Shown: piece by piece, positions 38,701 to 50,100 of the stretch
Layout: each line of letters opens with the position of its first letter
Numbering within the stretch: the first letter of the stretch is position 1
Assembly: GCF_035083965.1 (NCBI RefSeq)
Contig: NC_089732.1
Location: 11,423,424-11,487,423 of the forward strand
Origin: Branchiostoma lanceolatum
Lineage: Eukaryota > Chordata > Leptocardii > Amphioxiformes > Branchiostomatidae
Reading direction: 5' to 3'
DNA length: 64,000 nt
Translations under genes and position numbers: made by a program
The notes under the pieces: generated by a model
What the model was told of the DNA's origin: nothing
Database searches by the model: none
The model's input: only the letters and a program-made list of their open reading frames with translations

Positions 38701-41700
38701 TCAGGGGTATGACTAACATTCACTATTATATGAGTGACCTCCCTTTTTATTCACGTCACCAAATTGTCAATTGAAAACGTAGAACAACACGTAACATTCA
38801 TAAAAGTAAGTCTATTCTTGTTAGATCACAAAGTGGCATTGAGATTAATGTCATAATGTCGATGTCGAAAGAGATTGAACAAGGTATTGAACATTATATG
38901 ATTTGCTAGCACGAATTAAAGCATATGCAATACTGGTGAATCTACTGATAGTGACCTCTATGTCTCGTTTGCAGAGAATGACGTTGACGGAAAGGCTATT
39001 CGCCATCTTGATGACGCCATGATGAAGGACCTTGTTCCTATGGTCGGACCCAGAGCGCGACTTAAAGCTGTGCTGCAGGAGTTCAACGGGCCACGAGGAC
39101 AGAACCTGCAGGTGTGTAAAAGCTAAAGACAGTCAAAATCGTATGCATTCGTTTGCTTTCCATTATTCTCATTTACGCTGTGACCTCCATGCGCATACTC
39201 TGCAGGTTTTGTCGGAGTCACCGATCTCGGCCCTCAACTTCTGGGAAATCCCCCGGTCCAGTCTGAAGCTGGGCAGGCGGCTCGGTAGGGGGCAGTTCGG
39301 GGAAGTTCGACTCGGAAAAGTCCGCAATCGGGGAGTGAGGACCACTGTGGCTGTCAAGACTTTAAGAGGTAGGGAAACTCACCCAGTTTTTGCAACACCT
39401 TATGATCTAGGCTAATCATTTATGCAGTAGAAACCCTCCCTGTCACAAATTATCAACCGTAAATTGTGTACCAGTTTGCAATGCACCAACCCAACTTGCC
39501 CTAGAGCATTAGTGTGTGGTTTTACATTTTTTTGTACGGCGAAAATACCTTTACCATGAAAATGTATGTATTGACCTGCCAACATGGCTTACCAAAAATA
39601 TTGTTCGAATCTATCAGACTCCGCATCTGACAGTGACAAGAAAGACCTGCTCGGAGAGCTGGAGATCCTGGTGACTGTGGGTCGTCATGACAACATCATC
39701 TCCCTGGTTGGAGCTTGCACAAAAGACGGTGAGTTCATCGATCAAGTTTATCAACAAGCTTAGGGACCTGTCACACTTGTGCGTATATTCAAGTGTGCGT
39801 GAGTTGCGCATTAGCAGGTTTTTTTTTATTTAAGTAAATTTTGCGTGGAGGAAGTTGTTTTCTACTTTGACCCACCGTTGAGTAGTCTAGTTATCAAACC
39901 AAAGAAATTACTTCTTCGGCTGCAAACGTAACCTACACCAAAACATGTTAATACGCAACTCATGATCATGTGGGCTTGTATATACGCACAGGTATGACAG
40001 GGGGTTAAGAAACTATAGCAATAGCTATAGGTACAGTTGCTTGATAAACTTATTCATCGCTATTCACACCTCCCCCCATATCCCCAGATCCATTGACCAT
40101 TGTGGTTGAGTACGCCCCTAATGGCTGTCTGAGGGACTGGCTGAAGACCAACTCTGCTGAGGCCATGAACTCGGAATACCAGAATCAGCCTGATCCAGCT
40201 TCTGACCTTCCCATGGAACAACTCATCCAGTTTGGCATCGATGTATCCGCTGGGATGAGTCACCTAGCGGCTATGCAGGTAAAATATCCAAACATTCATG
40301 TGTACGTTTCTCAAACACCGTAAATATCTGGAATGGTCTTTCATTACATACAAACATGGTTGGTATTGTCAAACATTGAAGGTACACATCTTTCAATTCA
40401 GATAGTTAAATGTTGTCAACACCTGAGTGAGAATTGACAGACTTTATTTGACAGAATTGATTTATGAAAACATTGAATCAAAATCCTCCCCACAGTGTGT
40501 CCACCGTGACCTTGCAGCAAGGAACATCCTGCTTGGGAAGAACCTGGTGGCCAAGGTGTCTGATTTCGGACTGTCCAGGGACATCTATGAAAGTGAAGAG
40601 TACGTTAAGACTGCAAAGGTAAGGGTTTGCGAGATATAGAAAACAGGGTGAGTGTACAAACCTGTTTTGGGGCGTCCTTCCATTGCAATCTATGATCTTA
40701 CATTTGAAAAGTGTTCGACAATTTAATTGAATGACTCGACGACAGTTGTCATGTTATTTCTATCTCAGAGCAAGCTACCGTTGCGGTGGATGGCCTACGA
40801 GTCACTGTTCTACAGTGTATACACAACTCAGAGTGACGTGTGAGTATGGGGATTTTCCATTTTACGTGAACATTGAATATAGTATACGTTATGGGTCTGA
40901 CATATTTATTGATACCAAAAAAAAATGATATCAATTTCAATAGCTACATCTTAGTTATTGCATGGTACTAGAAATGATACCGATCCTCATATTCTATATC
41001 ATATACTTATCTATGACACATGCAAACAATTCACTTTAAAACCAATTATATGATTGTGTGCGTATGTGATACACGTTATCACTTCCTTGTTCTCTATTCT
41101 GTAGCTGGTCGTTTGGTGTTCTCTTGTGGGAGATTATGACCATGGGTATGAATGCACATTTATTTTTGATATCAAAGTGATATATGTATATTTGTCTGGA
41201 AAAGTATTGTAAATTGTAAAAAAAACAAGAACATATAATATATAGAAAACTGGAACATTTGGAGAATTAGAAGAAGAGTGCATTTAGTCCGAAATTATGA
41301 TTATGGACATGCTATGTAGATTTGGTACTGACGTTCGCTATGTTTCGTAACTTTCGTAATAGAGTGCACATTTAAATTTGAGCTGGGTTTGGATCAATAC
41401 ATTAAACATTTCACCCCCTCCCCACCCCATTGTAGGGCATCTACCATACGAAGGGATGAAGGGTAAACAGATGATGGATATAATCAAAGATGGCGGCCGG
41501 TTGGAGAAGCCATTGCATTGTCCGGATGAACTGTAAGCATACATTCAGCAACATCCCGACTGCAACTTGTCGGTATTGCTAAGTACATTCTAAAATCTAC
41601 AACATTTATCATTTGTTCCTGCTAAGGAAACATTAACGTGGCATATCAAACATTAATAACTTTTTTTGTCTAAAAATTTAAACCACTTTACAAAATATAT

Positions 41701-42085
41701 CTGTACAGCTTCGCCTTGATGGAAGACTGCTGGAAGACTCTGTCAGAAGACAGACCAACCTTCCCTCAACTGAAAATCAACCTGGAAAGGATTATTCAGT
41801 CACATAAGGTAAAAGTCTATAAATATATATGTTTGATTTATGCCCTGTTTTCATGTATACATGTAGCTATGCAGATTTCCTGCCATTGCCAATTAGTAGA
41901 TGAAGCGCCGGCGACAGATTCATCTTCGACAGGATGTCTTGGTCACGTTTAGTCTACGAATGATCCTTTTGCGACTTTAAACCTAAACATACATGTATAT
42001 TTTGATGCTTGATGTTGTTCTGTTCAGATGTACTAAATTGTGTCCTTTTCCTCTCCAGACGTACGCTTCACTCCTTCTTGAATAG
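32716..42085 (+). CDS. RTK-A: FReD/Ig/EGF receptor tyrosine kinase with a SAM domain
   Basis: Twenty-two exons splice in frame to 1261 residues: 32716-32788, 33399-34085, 34474-35133, 35332-35469, 35963-36256, 36486-36626, 36722-36862, 37059-37199, 37365-37490, 37709-37817, 38212-38332, 38613-38706, 38975-39111, 39206-39368, 39618-39728, 40088-40278, 40496-40618, 40769-40839, 41105-41145, 41436-41532, 41709-41808, 42059-42085. Order: signal peptide 1-24; FReD 25-253; FReD 254-473; EGF to 519; Ig to 617; EGF x3 to 758; Ca-type EGF to 800; TM about 812-835; juxtamembrane to 877; SAM 878-954; kinase about 974-1250; very short tail. Catalytic residues are present: GRGQFGEV loop, Lys1005 in [12 protein letters not shown] 1112-1119, DFG 1132-1134. 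The kinase most resembles the FGFR/RET/VEGFR group ([17 protein letters not shown]). It should phosphorylate tyrosines after ligand-induced clustering; the ligand is unknown. I know no named vertebrate gene with this order. Confidence 0.9.
33399..34085 (+). CDS. RTK-A exon 2: first fibrinogen-related domain
   Basis: A single phase 1-1 exon encodes the whole FReD: PPQDCADL start, [20 protein letters not shown], then [12 protein letters not shown] (the Ca-binding loop) and GGWWYPANC near the ligand pocket. FReDs of ficolins and related lectins bind acetylated sugars; binding here is untested. Confidence 0.93.
34474..35133 (+). CDS. RTK-A exon 3: second fibrinogen-related domain
   Basis: Another phase 1-1 exon ([43 protein letters not shown]). 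It is a paralogue of exon 2 and ends with a shorter segment before the last strand. The calcium-loop region reads [12 protein letters not shown], poorer in Asp than the DxDND of exon 2 and of the RTK-B counterpart. Confidence 0.92.
35332..35469 (+). CDS. RTK-A exon 4: EGF-like module 1
   Basis: Cys-rich 46-residue module ([29 protein letters not shown]) of the laminin/MEGF-like type. Intact here; its counterpart in RTK-B has lost the acceptor. Confidence 0.88.
35963..36256 (+). CDS. RTK-A exon 5: Ig domain
   Basis: An I-set-like Ig domain: PPQFVQPTP start, the first Cys in [11 protein letters not shown], the core Trp pair ITWWH, and [13 protein letters not shown] with the second Cys. Phase 1-1 exon. 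Confidence 0.92.
36486..37490 (+). CDS. RTK-A exons 6-9: three EGF modules and a Ca-type EGF
   Basis: Exons 6, 7 and 8 are each exactly 141 bases and begin with CxxGEFGPxC, showing serial exon duplication. Exon 9 differs: [18 protein letters not shown] followed by [14 protein letters not shown] is a calcium-binding EGF pattern (D-x-N-E-C). Confidence 0.9.
37709..38332 (+). CDS. RTK-A exons 10-11: transmembrane helix and juxtamembrane
   Basis: Exon 10 encodes a Gly/Val/Ile-rich helix ([20 protein letters not shown]) ending CCR, followed in exon 11 by basic residues (stop-transfer) and the conserved VPLKDIGD stretch shared with RTK-B and RTK-C. Only here do the exon phases change from 1-1 to 1-2 and 2-0. 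Confidence 0.88.
38613..39111 (+). CDS. RTK-A exons 12-13: SAM domain before the kinase
   Basis: The two exons join to a typical SAM pattern: [17 protein letters not shown], then F-x-END-x-[13 protein letters not shown] and [16 protein letters not shown] domains mediate oligomerisation or partner binding. Position between the membrane and kinase differs from Eph receptors, where SAM follows the kinase. Confidence 0.88.
39206..42085 (+). CDS. RTK-A exons 14-22: tyrosine kinase domain
   Basis: Nine exons give a complete kinase. [11 protein letters not shown] opens it as in FGFR/RET. The helix C Glu lies in LLGELEIL and the hinge in VVEYAPNG. The activation loop runs from [16 protein letters not shown] to [11 protein letters not shown], where the usual APE triplet is [19 protein letters not shown] follows, and the end pattern is [15 protein letters not shown]. 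The tail after the kinase is about ten residues (TYASLLLE). Confidence 0.92.
39760..40007. mobile_element. PIF/Harbinger-like MITE in RTK-A intron 15
   Basis: Inverted ends GGGACCTGTCACACTTGTGC and its near-complement (GCACAGGTATGACAGGGGG) enclose 242 bases, flanked by TTA on both sides (39760-39762, 40005-40007). A three-base TTA duplication fits PIF/Harbinger-type elements. No coding capacity. Confidence 0.7.
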
Positions 42086-42303
42086 GATCTACTATCAGAT
42101 ATGTATGGATATATCATGCCGTCGTCAACAGAACTTTGTTAAAATATATATATTGATAGATAAACATGCATGAAGTGTGAACGGTACTGTGTGAATTTTT
42201 GAGCCTTTAACTAGCATTTTCTGAGCGTCTATTTGTTTCAATAGCTGGTATAGTAGGCGGATTCTTCTATTCAGGATGATGTCTTATAATACGTTTAACT
42301 TAT

Positions 42304-42309
42304 AATAAA
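42304..42309 (+). promoter_or_regulatory. Candidate polyadenylation signal of RTK-A
   Basis: AATAAA about 220 bases after the RTK-A stop codon, in AT-rich DNA. Another candidate lies near 42610. Confidence 0.5.
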
Positions 42310-42614
42310 TCTGCATTGTTGTATGATACACGGACTCATGATAGAGATACAGAAACGTTGAGTTGCAAAGGTCCTTATAGCTATATCACGACAACATTGA
42401 CCTATCATAATTGCGAGAATTCATGGTATGCTTATATCAATTTTTTATTTGGTTTTAATGTTATAACTAACGGTAATATTTTCGGATGAAAGGTGTCTTC
42501 CAAAGTTGATATTTTCTATAGAATATGGACTTTTACTGTTCATAGAGCATGTGAAGACAATGTCCCACTAAATGTTAGCTAGTGTCCTTAGCTTACTAGT
42601 TAAAAGATAAAATA

Positions 42615-43090
42615 AATGTTTTGTTTCAGTATTTACCTCTCATATGTTATGAATGATTCATGGTCACTTATAAACTTAAGCTGGATTATCTTGCTGGTGG
42701 AAGTTTATGCTGAAATCACTACAACTATGTAAAAAACATTCGTGCGAATTCCCTCTGCAACCGAATTAGAACAGTGCCTTAGCATCTTTTGAAATTATTT
42801 TCCTTTTGTACGAGTACTGTTTTATTTGAAATAGCCTTTGTACCCAAATGTTTGCATTGTTTAATACCTTGTGCAAAGATTAGCATATTGTTGACAACAT
42901 GCTTTATGTCGAAGACTTTTAGAAATTATTCCATAGATCCAATAAATATTTTACCCATTTAATGTTACATACGTTGTAGATTAAACATATAAATAGTAAA
43001 GATGAAGTTGCGTTTGTAATAGGTAGCTTACTTCCTTATGGAGATTTTTGTGACAAATAAATGTCAAAATAGAGTTGATATTCGTATCTT
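42615..43090 (+). repeat. Segment homologous to the FRRS1 3' flank (23262-23735)
   Basis: Long collinear similarity, for example TGGTCACTTATAAACTT, TAGAACAGTGCCTTA, TTGTGCAAAGATTAGCATA and AATAAATGTCAA in the same order and spacing. There is no coding sequence. It is either an old segmental or retroposed copy of the FRRS1 3' UTR, or both are copies of one dispersed element. Confidence 0.7.
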
Positions 43091-43579
43091 CTATAGCTTA
43101 ATTAGCAGTTCAGAGACAATGTTTGATTAAGATATCTTTGCACAAATTGACAGAAACCTATTCTTGGTGGAATGGACAATAGAATAAAAATCATCGTTGC
43201 GACGAATTAAATGGTGTTGATCCTTAGGCTATGCATGATATCATAACTCTGGTAATCAGTGCAATAAGATCAGGTACTTGTAGACCGTTAATCTCAAGCA
43301 TCTGCTCATAATCATGTCCTAAACTGCCAATTTTCATGTTTTTGATTTGCACAAATCAGAAAAATTGCCCCAAAACTTGGCATGGCAACAATCGGTTTTG
43401 AGTAGAAAGAAAGCTATTTTGAGGGGGTGTGGGCCAAGTACTATCACTGTGCAAAATATGAGCCAAATCGATTTTTTGGACCCCAGCCACCATTGTTTGA
43501 TCCTTACAGACATTTGCTCTTAAAAACTTAGACAGACCATGCTTACCAAACTGTCATATTTAATTTTTTGCGCTTTCTG

Positions 43580-44194
43580 CCTCAGCAGGGATGTAATGCT
43601 TGAAATGCATAGCCGTGTCTTTGTGATAGACAAACAAGTCATGTAACTGGAACAATATGATAATTGTCAGTAAATGCGTCCGTACATGGTCCCGGGGACC
43701 TATTCAGGAGCCTGCTCCTAGCGACTAACAGGCTGATGCAACGAGAGATCGTGTAACATGGCTGCCTCTGTTCACAGAGTATCAACAGTAATACGATCCA
43801 CGTCCGACACAAAAGAATGGAATTTAGCCTTTTATGAACCGCTTAACAGTAACGATTGAAAAACAAAATATTTTGCGAGCCCGCCCATTGGCCGATGCAC
43901 AAAAATATGGATACCGGTTGTATAAATCATTCGTACTCTATCCCGGCCACATTTCAATGTGTGAAAATTGTTCCTATTTGTTGTTTATTAAATAAAATCC
44001 TTCACACAAAAGGTAGCCGTATCCATTCTGTCACCATTGACCTTGTTTGGCGTCATGACGAATGAGGAAGTTGTTTTCCCCCACTGGGATTCGGGGCTCA
44101 ACACGACACCTGTTGATTTACATATAGCGGGGATTTCTGTCTATCTAAGCGTTTGCGGAGAGTAAAAAGCTTTCCTGTCCTCTACAAAGAAACC
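43580..44194 (+). promoter_or_regulatory. 5' flank of RTK-B, duplicated with the gene
   Basis: Collinear with 32080-32715 up to the start codon, including ACGAATGAGGAAGT and the AAACCATGGGGTGGAT start context. A promoter role is inferred from position. Confidence 0.45.
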
Positions 44195-47100
44195 ATGGGG
44201 TGGATAGGACGAGTAATCCCGCCTCTATTTATCGCCTGGCTCTGTCTGGTCACCTGTGTCGTCGGTAAGAAAGACATTTTCTTAACAATGTGCTTACCAT
44301 TCCCACGAAATACGACTCATAGCTCAATTTTCAAGATATGTTCGTATTTGCCACTGTAATAACGTTGCTTTGTAGATCGTCGACTCACTCATTATGTTGA
44401 CAATAAGTATGTAATATTTTCTTTTACCATCTACCCGAAATAATTATTACTCAATCAATCTCTCTAAACTTAGACCGAGGAGCTTTCTCTACAGGGGGTG
44501 AGTGAAAAGGATCGGCTTGTATAAAAAGAAGGATACCGTTTTAATAAGTACTCGTAGACGTGTATGGTTGGTTTCTCCTGAATCTAGATTTTCAAACGGC
44601 CTACCGCCTAGACACTTGGTTGGTGGAATGACTCAGTTAGCTCCTTTTGTCGTGCATGCTCGTTTAACTGGTATGTTTTTGAATGTAATTCTCGTTCATT
44701 TCACGTTTCGTATCCAAAACAAGAACTCCATTGTGACCTTTTGGTAGTACCTGGTGCGGAAAGAAAGACCTTGCTAGACTGAATACGGCTTAAAATTTGT
44801 AAAAGGGGAAGGGTACTGTCCAAGTCCATTGGCGAGTAGGACTATCGAATATTTTGGCGACGTTCGTCTCAGGTACAACCCCACCACAGGACTGTGCGGA
44901 CCTGTTCGCCACCGGAACCCGTCAGAGCGGCATCTACACAGTCGGCGAGCCCAGTCCGTACTGGGTCTACTGTGACATGAGCTTCCTGGGCGGCGGGTGG
45001 ACAGTCCTTCAGCGCCGCCAGGACGGCTCCGTGGACTTCGCCAAGACTTGGGGGGAATACCAACAAGGTTTCGGTGATCTGGACGGAGAGTTTTGGTTGG
45101 GACTAGACAAGATTCACACACTGACTACCGCGAAAAATAACATTCTCCAGATCGAGCTTGAAGACTTCAATGGTGAGAGGAGGTACGCGCGATACGGCAC
45201 TTTTTCAGTCGGGAATTCGAGCGGTAATTATGTGGTGTCTATCTCTGGGTACAGTGGAGACGCAGGGGACAGTCTCACTAACAGTGGTAATGACGGACGA
45301 AACAACATAAATGGAGTAATGTTTTCTACAAAGGATCGTGACAATGACGCCAACAGCGCTCATTGTGCGTCTTTATTCAGCCAAGGCGGTTGGTGGTACC
45401 CTGTCAGCTGTTCAGAGTCCTTTCTGAACGGGCGGTATAACTGTCATCAGACTTCAGTCTCCTGTGATGCGTCACAGGGTGTCGTCTGGGTGGGATGGGG
45501 AGGTGCAAGCTACTTCTTGAAGAAAACAACCATCATGATCAGGCCTGCTGACTTCACAGGTAAAGGATATTCTGTCCACAAATATGTACATGGTAGTGAC
45601 GGATTGAGTGGTAATTATGTGTCATTGTGTGTCATTCTTTTCCTCGTTTATACTGTGTTATTGAGGAGGTCCTAAAGTCGTTGAATGTTTAATGAATGTA
45701 GTCTCTTGTGCAAAACGCTGAATGTAGCTAGTCTCCAGCGAGAAACCGCTGAATTGAGAGGAGAAATTCTAAAAGCATTTTTTTACGTCTAATAGGTATT
45801 AACCATTGCCCATTTAAAATTTAAGGTAATTCTTTTTAATCAAGATCTCTTCTTACAGATTATGTCTGTTCCAATTACAATGGCATGTAAATTTGTTATG
45901 ATACCTGTTTTTCACATCAGGCTCAGACCCACCCCAGGACTGTGCCGACCTGTACGAAGACGGAATCATAGAAAGCGGAGTGAACGCCGTCAGCGATCCT
46001 CGCGTCTTTGTGTACTGCGACATGCGGAACTCAGGCGGCGGGTGGACCCTGATCCAGCGCCGACAGGATGGGTCCGTTGACTTTGCTAAGAACTGGGCAG
46101 ATTACGAACAGGGGTTCGGAAATCTTGATGGAGAACACTGGCTTGGGCTGAACAAACAGAACCAAATCACGGGACAGAAAACGTACATTTTGCGAGTCGA
46201 TTTATCAGATTGGGAAGGTCAGAGTAGGTACGCGACGTACAGCAGTTTTAGTGTTGGGGACAGCAGTACGGACTACCAGGTCAGCATCAGCGGCTACTCA
46301 GGCGATGCCGGAGACAGTCTCACGAGCGGCGGTAGCCGTTTTGATATAAACGGTTTGAGATTCACAACCTCAGACAACGATAATGACCCAAAAAGTGGTA
46401 GTAATTGTGCGCAAAGTTTTGGTGGCGGTGGATGGTGGTTTCCGGACAGTTGTGGGTACGCAATGCTGAACGGACGGTACAACGACTCGGGTAGTGCACA
46501 GGGTGTGACCTGGGAAAGATGGAGAGGCTACACTTACTCTTTGAAGATGGCATCACTGAAAGTAAGACCAAATGACTTTGCAGGTAAGATGGATTCCGCT
46601 TGGTATCCTGCTTTGTTGAGATATCATTTCATGTTGAGAAAACGCAGTGAATGTGTATACATGAGTATTTAGACCAAATCCATGCACTCCAGCTAATGAG
46701 CGCTATACATAGTACATCATATTAGAGCACTGTCCTGCTCTGACACATGTCACTGTCTGAACGGAAACGCCTACTGCAATCACGTGACCGGGGCGTGCTT
46801 AGGCGGATGCCAGGACGGGTGGGCTGGGAGCGATTGCCAAACAGGTAACATTATTGCTAACCCATTTAAAGTGTAGGCACAGTTAGCAATGAGCTAAATG
46901 TAGTAAGATCGTAGATCATTTAGAATTGATAATGTATGCAGTAATAAAGTTGAGGTAATCTGCATCTCCTTTGAATTCATGAGAAATGTAAATGAAATGA
47001 AGTGCACCATGCAAAAGTTGTATAATTGTAATTCATGGCGCACCCACACAAAGCCAAACCGGAAAGATGTCCAATGCCACACATCAAGAAAAACAAATTC

Positions 47101-50100
47101 ACCTTTGAGTTGGAACTTTTCCTATAATCTCAACATCCTTGTCATTTTCTTGCATTCAGTCGTATTATGGTAATTACATTATGAGGTTGACATTGCTGTA
47201 TTTAAGTAACTTTGTCTTTTAGTATCAGTCCCTCCACAGTTTGTTCAGCCGACACCTGCAGGCGAAACGAGAAAATTAGGGCGAGCCCTTACCTGGACAT
47301 GTAAAGCTACCGGAGATCCCCTTCCGATCATCACGTGGTGGCACGGCAGTGACAAACTTACAACAACAAGTACAACACAGACGGGGTCAGGCGTCCAGTA
47401 CACTGAGAGCGCATTTACTATCAGTGCTGTTAGCTTCGACGACAATGGGACCTACAGCTGCGTAGCTGGTAACATCGGGGGATTCGAGATAGCTACGTTC
47501 TATTTGACTGTCCAAGGTAAGCTAGTCATCGAGATCATGAAAACAACGTCATTGGTACCATGGTGTTATGTTTGTTTGCAATAAGCTGGATGCTATAATA
47601 CTATGTGTAATTTCTTAAACATTTACGTACTCACCTGGGATGCATTTTGTCTTTGCCATATTATAAATGTTTGTTTAAACTCAAATTGATTTATGTTGTG
47701 TTATGAATGACAGTTTAATGGCTAGCAATGAATACTTGTCAGGACGATCAGCTTTTTTTGTTTCAGATTGCACACCCGGAGAGTTCGGACCCGGCTGTAC
47801 CGGTACCTGCCACTGTGCGAGTGGACGTTCTGTATGTGACGTCACGGACGGAGTCTGCTCTAGTGGAGGATGTGAGGCTGGGTGGAAGGGGAGCAAGTGT
47901 CAGACAGGTATGTATGTCAAAGTTAAAATTTGATAGTTTGATTTAGTCTAATTCAAATTACCTTCGCCGAAAGGTTATATTTTAGGTTCGGCTATACTAG
48001 TAGGCGGGTAGAAGTGCTAAGATAGGACTTTTAATATTATATGTTATGTGAGTAGACAACATCGTGAATTGATAAGAATATGCAAATGAGGACCTTCGTT
48101 GCATAATGAATGATCATTCCTAAAGGTAAACATCCTTTGGCGACGGTATGGGGTCGTGGAACCCTAGTTAGTACTTCGATTCTTACAGGTCATTATTCCA
48201 TGCTCCTTTCTTTCAGTCTGTATGCTCGGTGAGTCTGGTATAAGCTGCCAACGGTATCTATTTCACACGAGCCATTCTTTATATTTTTAGCTCTTAATTG
48301 TTCAAATATACTTCAAACTTCACAGATGTAGACGAATGTGATACCGATACCCACAACTGCCACATCTACGCCACATGCTCCAACAGTGAAGGGTCCTTCA
48401 ACTGTTCGTGTAATCCTGGTTACCATGGGAATGGTACATCATGCACAGGTTAGTCATCAGAAAGTTGTTACTACATGTTTTATTTTACCTAGCTATAGGA
48501 TCGTATGGAAGGATGCATAGAGATTATTTGGCAGACAGGCTTCTTTTTCACGTACATGTAGACGTACACAGCTTCGACTATATTACTTTAAGATCATGCT
48601 TGCATTTGCTGCGATTGTCTGTTAAATACCAAACCTGCGTATTATGTGTTCTCCGTGAAGAAATTGTATTCTATTTTGTATTGCAGAACAAAAGACAGTT
48701 GGTCTATCATTGGAAGGGACCATCGTGGGTACGGTTGCAGTTGTCATTGTCATTGGTGCAATTGGAGCTGTCGTTTTCTATTGCAGGTATCACAATTTAC
48801 TGCAGTATTTATTGTAGATCTGGTCTATTACAATTACTGCACACCTCGACAATATCTTAGTACTTGGTAGGAAGTTGATATTACCGTTTCAATATCATGA
48901 TGTGTCTTTATGTCTAATCTATATATTGTGGTGATTAGATTCATATGCCAGAAGGATTTGTCATACCCCACGATAATTCGAAAATGAATTCAGTGTGTCA
49001 TTACATTTCTTTTATGGTGAGTCTATTAATTGTCTTTTTTAAAACTTGGCATAAAGATTGACCTTTGCCTTTGCAGAAGAAAGAATAAAAACGTTCCCAA
49101 ACGAAGAGACGTGCCACTGAAAGACATCGGCGATCAGCCAGGGACAGGTGGTGCTAGAAATGAGGCATTTGAACAGGAAAATGGCGTGGATACAGCTGTA
49201 AGTATTTCCCAGCTTATATCAGTGATGTAAATTTCATTTGCCTTTGAATTTTATTTTTCAATCAGTATACGTTTTCACTGTGTTAGGTATTGAGTCCAAT
49301 GATCTTATACTGTAAATTATGCATTGTATTGTATTGTATTAACTATGTATGTATTATGATAGTGTAATGATTTTATTGCAGGTTATGTACTGTGTATGTT
49401 TGTCTGTATTTGTGGGTCAGCCGTTACCTAGGCTGACCCAGTGTAATGATTTGTCTCATTGTCAATAAATCCAAATCCAAATCCTATATATAACTAATAG
49501 TTTACATCTATGTTCATAATTCATCAGATACCCTTTCCTTCTCAAATTACATTTTTGTTCACTCAGATATCTGAACGTCTATCAAGCCTTACCACAGTTG
49601 CAGACGTACAAACGTTTCTAATTGACAATGGCCTGCAGGAGTGCGCAAGAGCTTTCAGGGGTATGATTAACATTCACCATAAGATAAGTGACATATTCCT
49701 TCGCCGAATATCCACGTCACCATAGTGTTAAGTAAAGTCATGGAATAAAATTCAAATATTTCTTCAGATCTCAATAAATGGCAGCGAGAGCAATGTCATA
49801 ACGTGACAATGTCGTAATAGGCAGAACAAGGTAGATTTGCTGGTAAGAAGCATATTAAAGACTGTGCCCAATATTGACGTCTATGTGTCATGTGCAGAGA
49901 ATGACGTTGACGGAAAGGCTCTACGCCATCTTGATGACGCGATGATGAAGGACCTCGTTCCTATGGTCGGACCCAGAGCGCGACTTAAAGCTGTGCTGCA
50001 GGAGCTAAACGGGTCAGGAATACAGGTATGCTACGGTTCAAGATATCAAGTGTCTGACGCATACATTACTTTGTTAGTTTGCCTGTTTTCTTTCTCATTT

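Noticed and set aside
44774..45121. Minus-strand ORF of 115 codons over the RTK-B FReD exon
   Set aside because: Antisense shadow of a conserved exon; similar shadows appear over the RTK-A copy.
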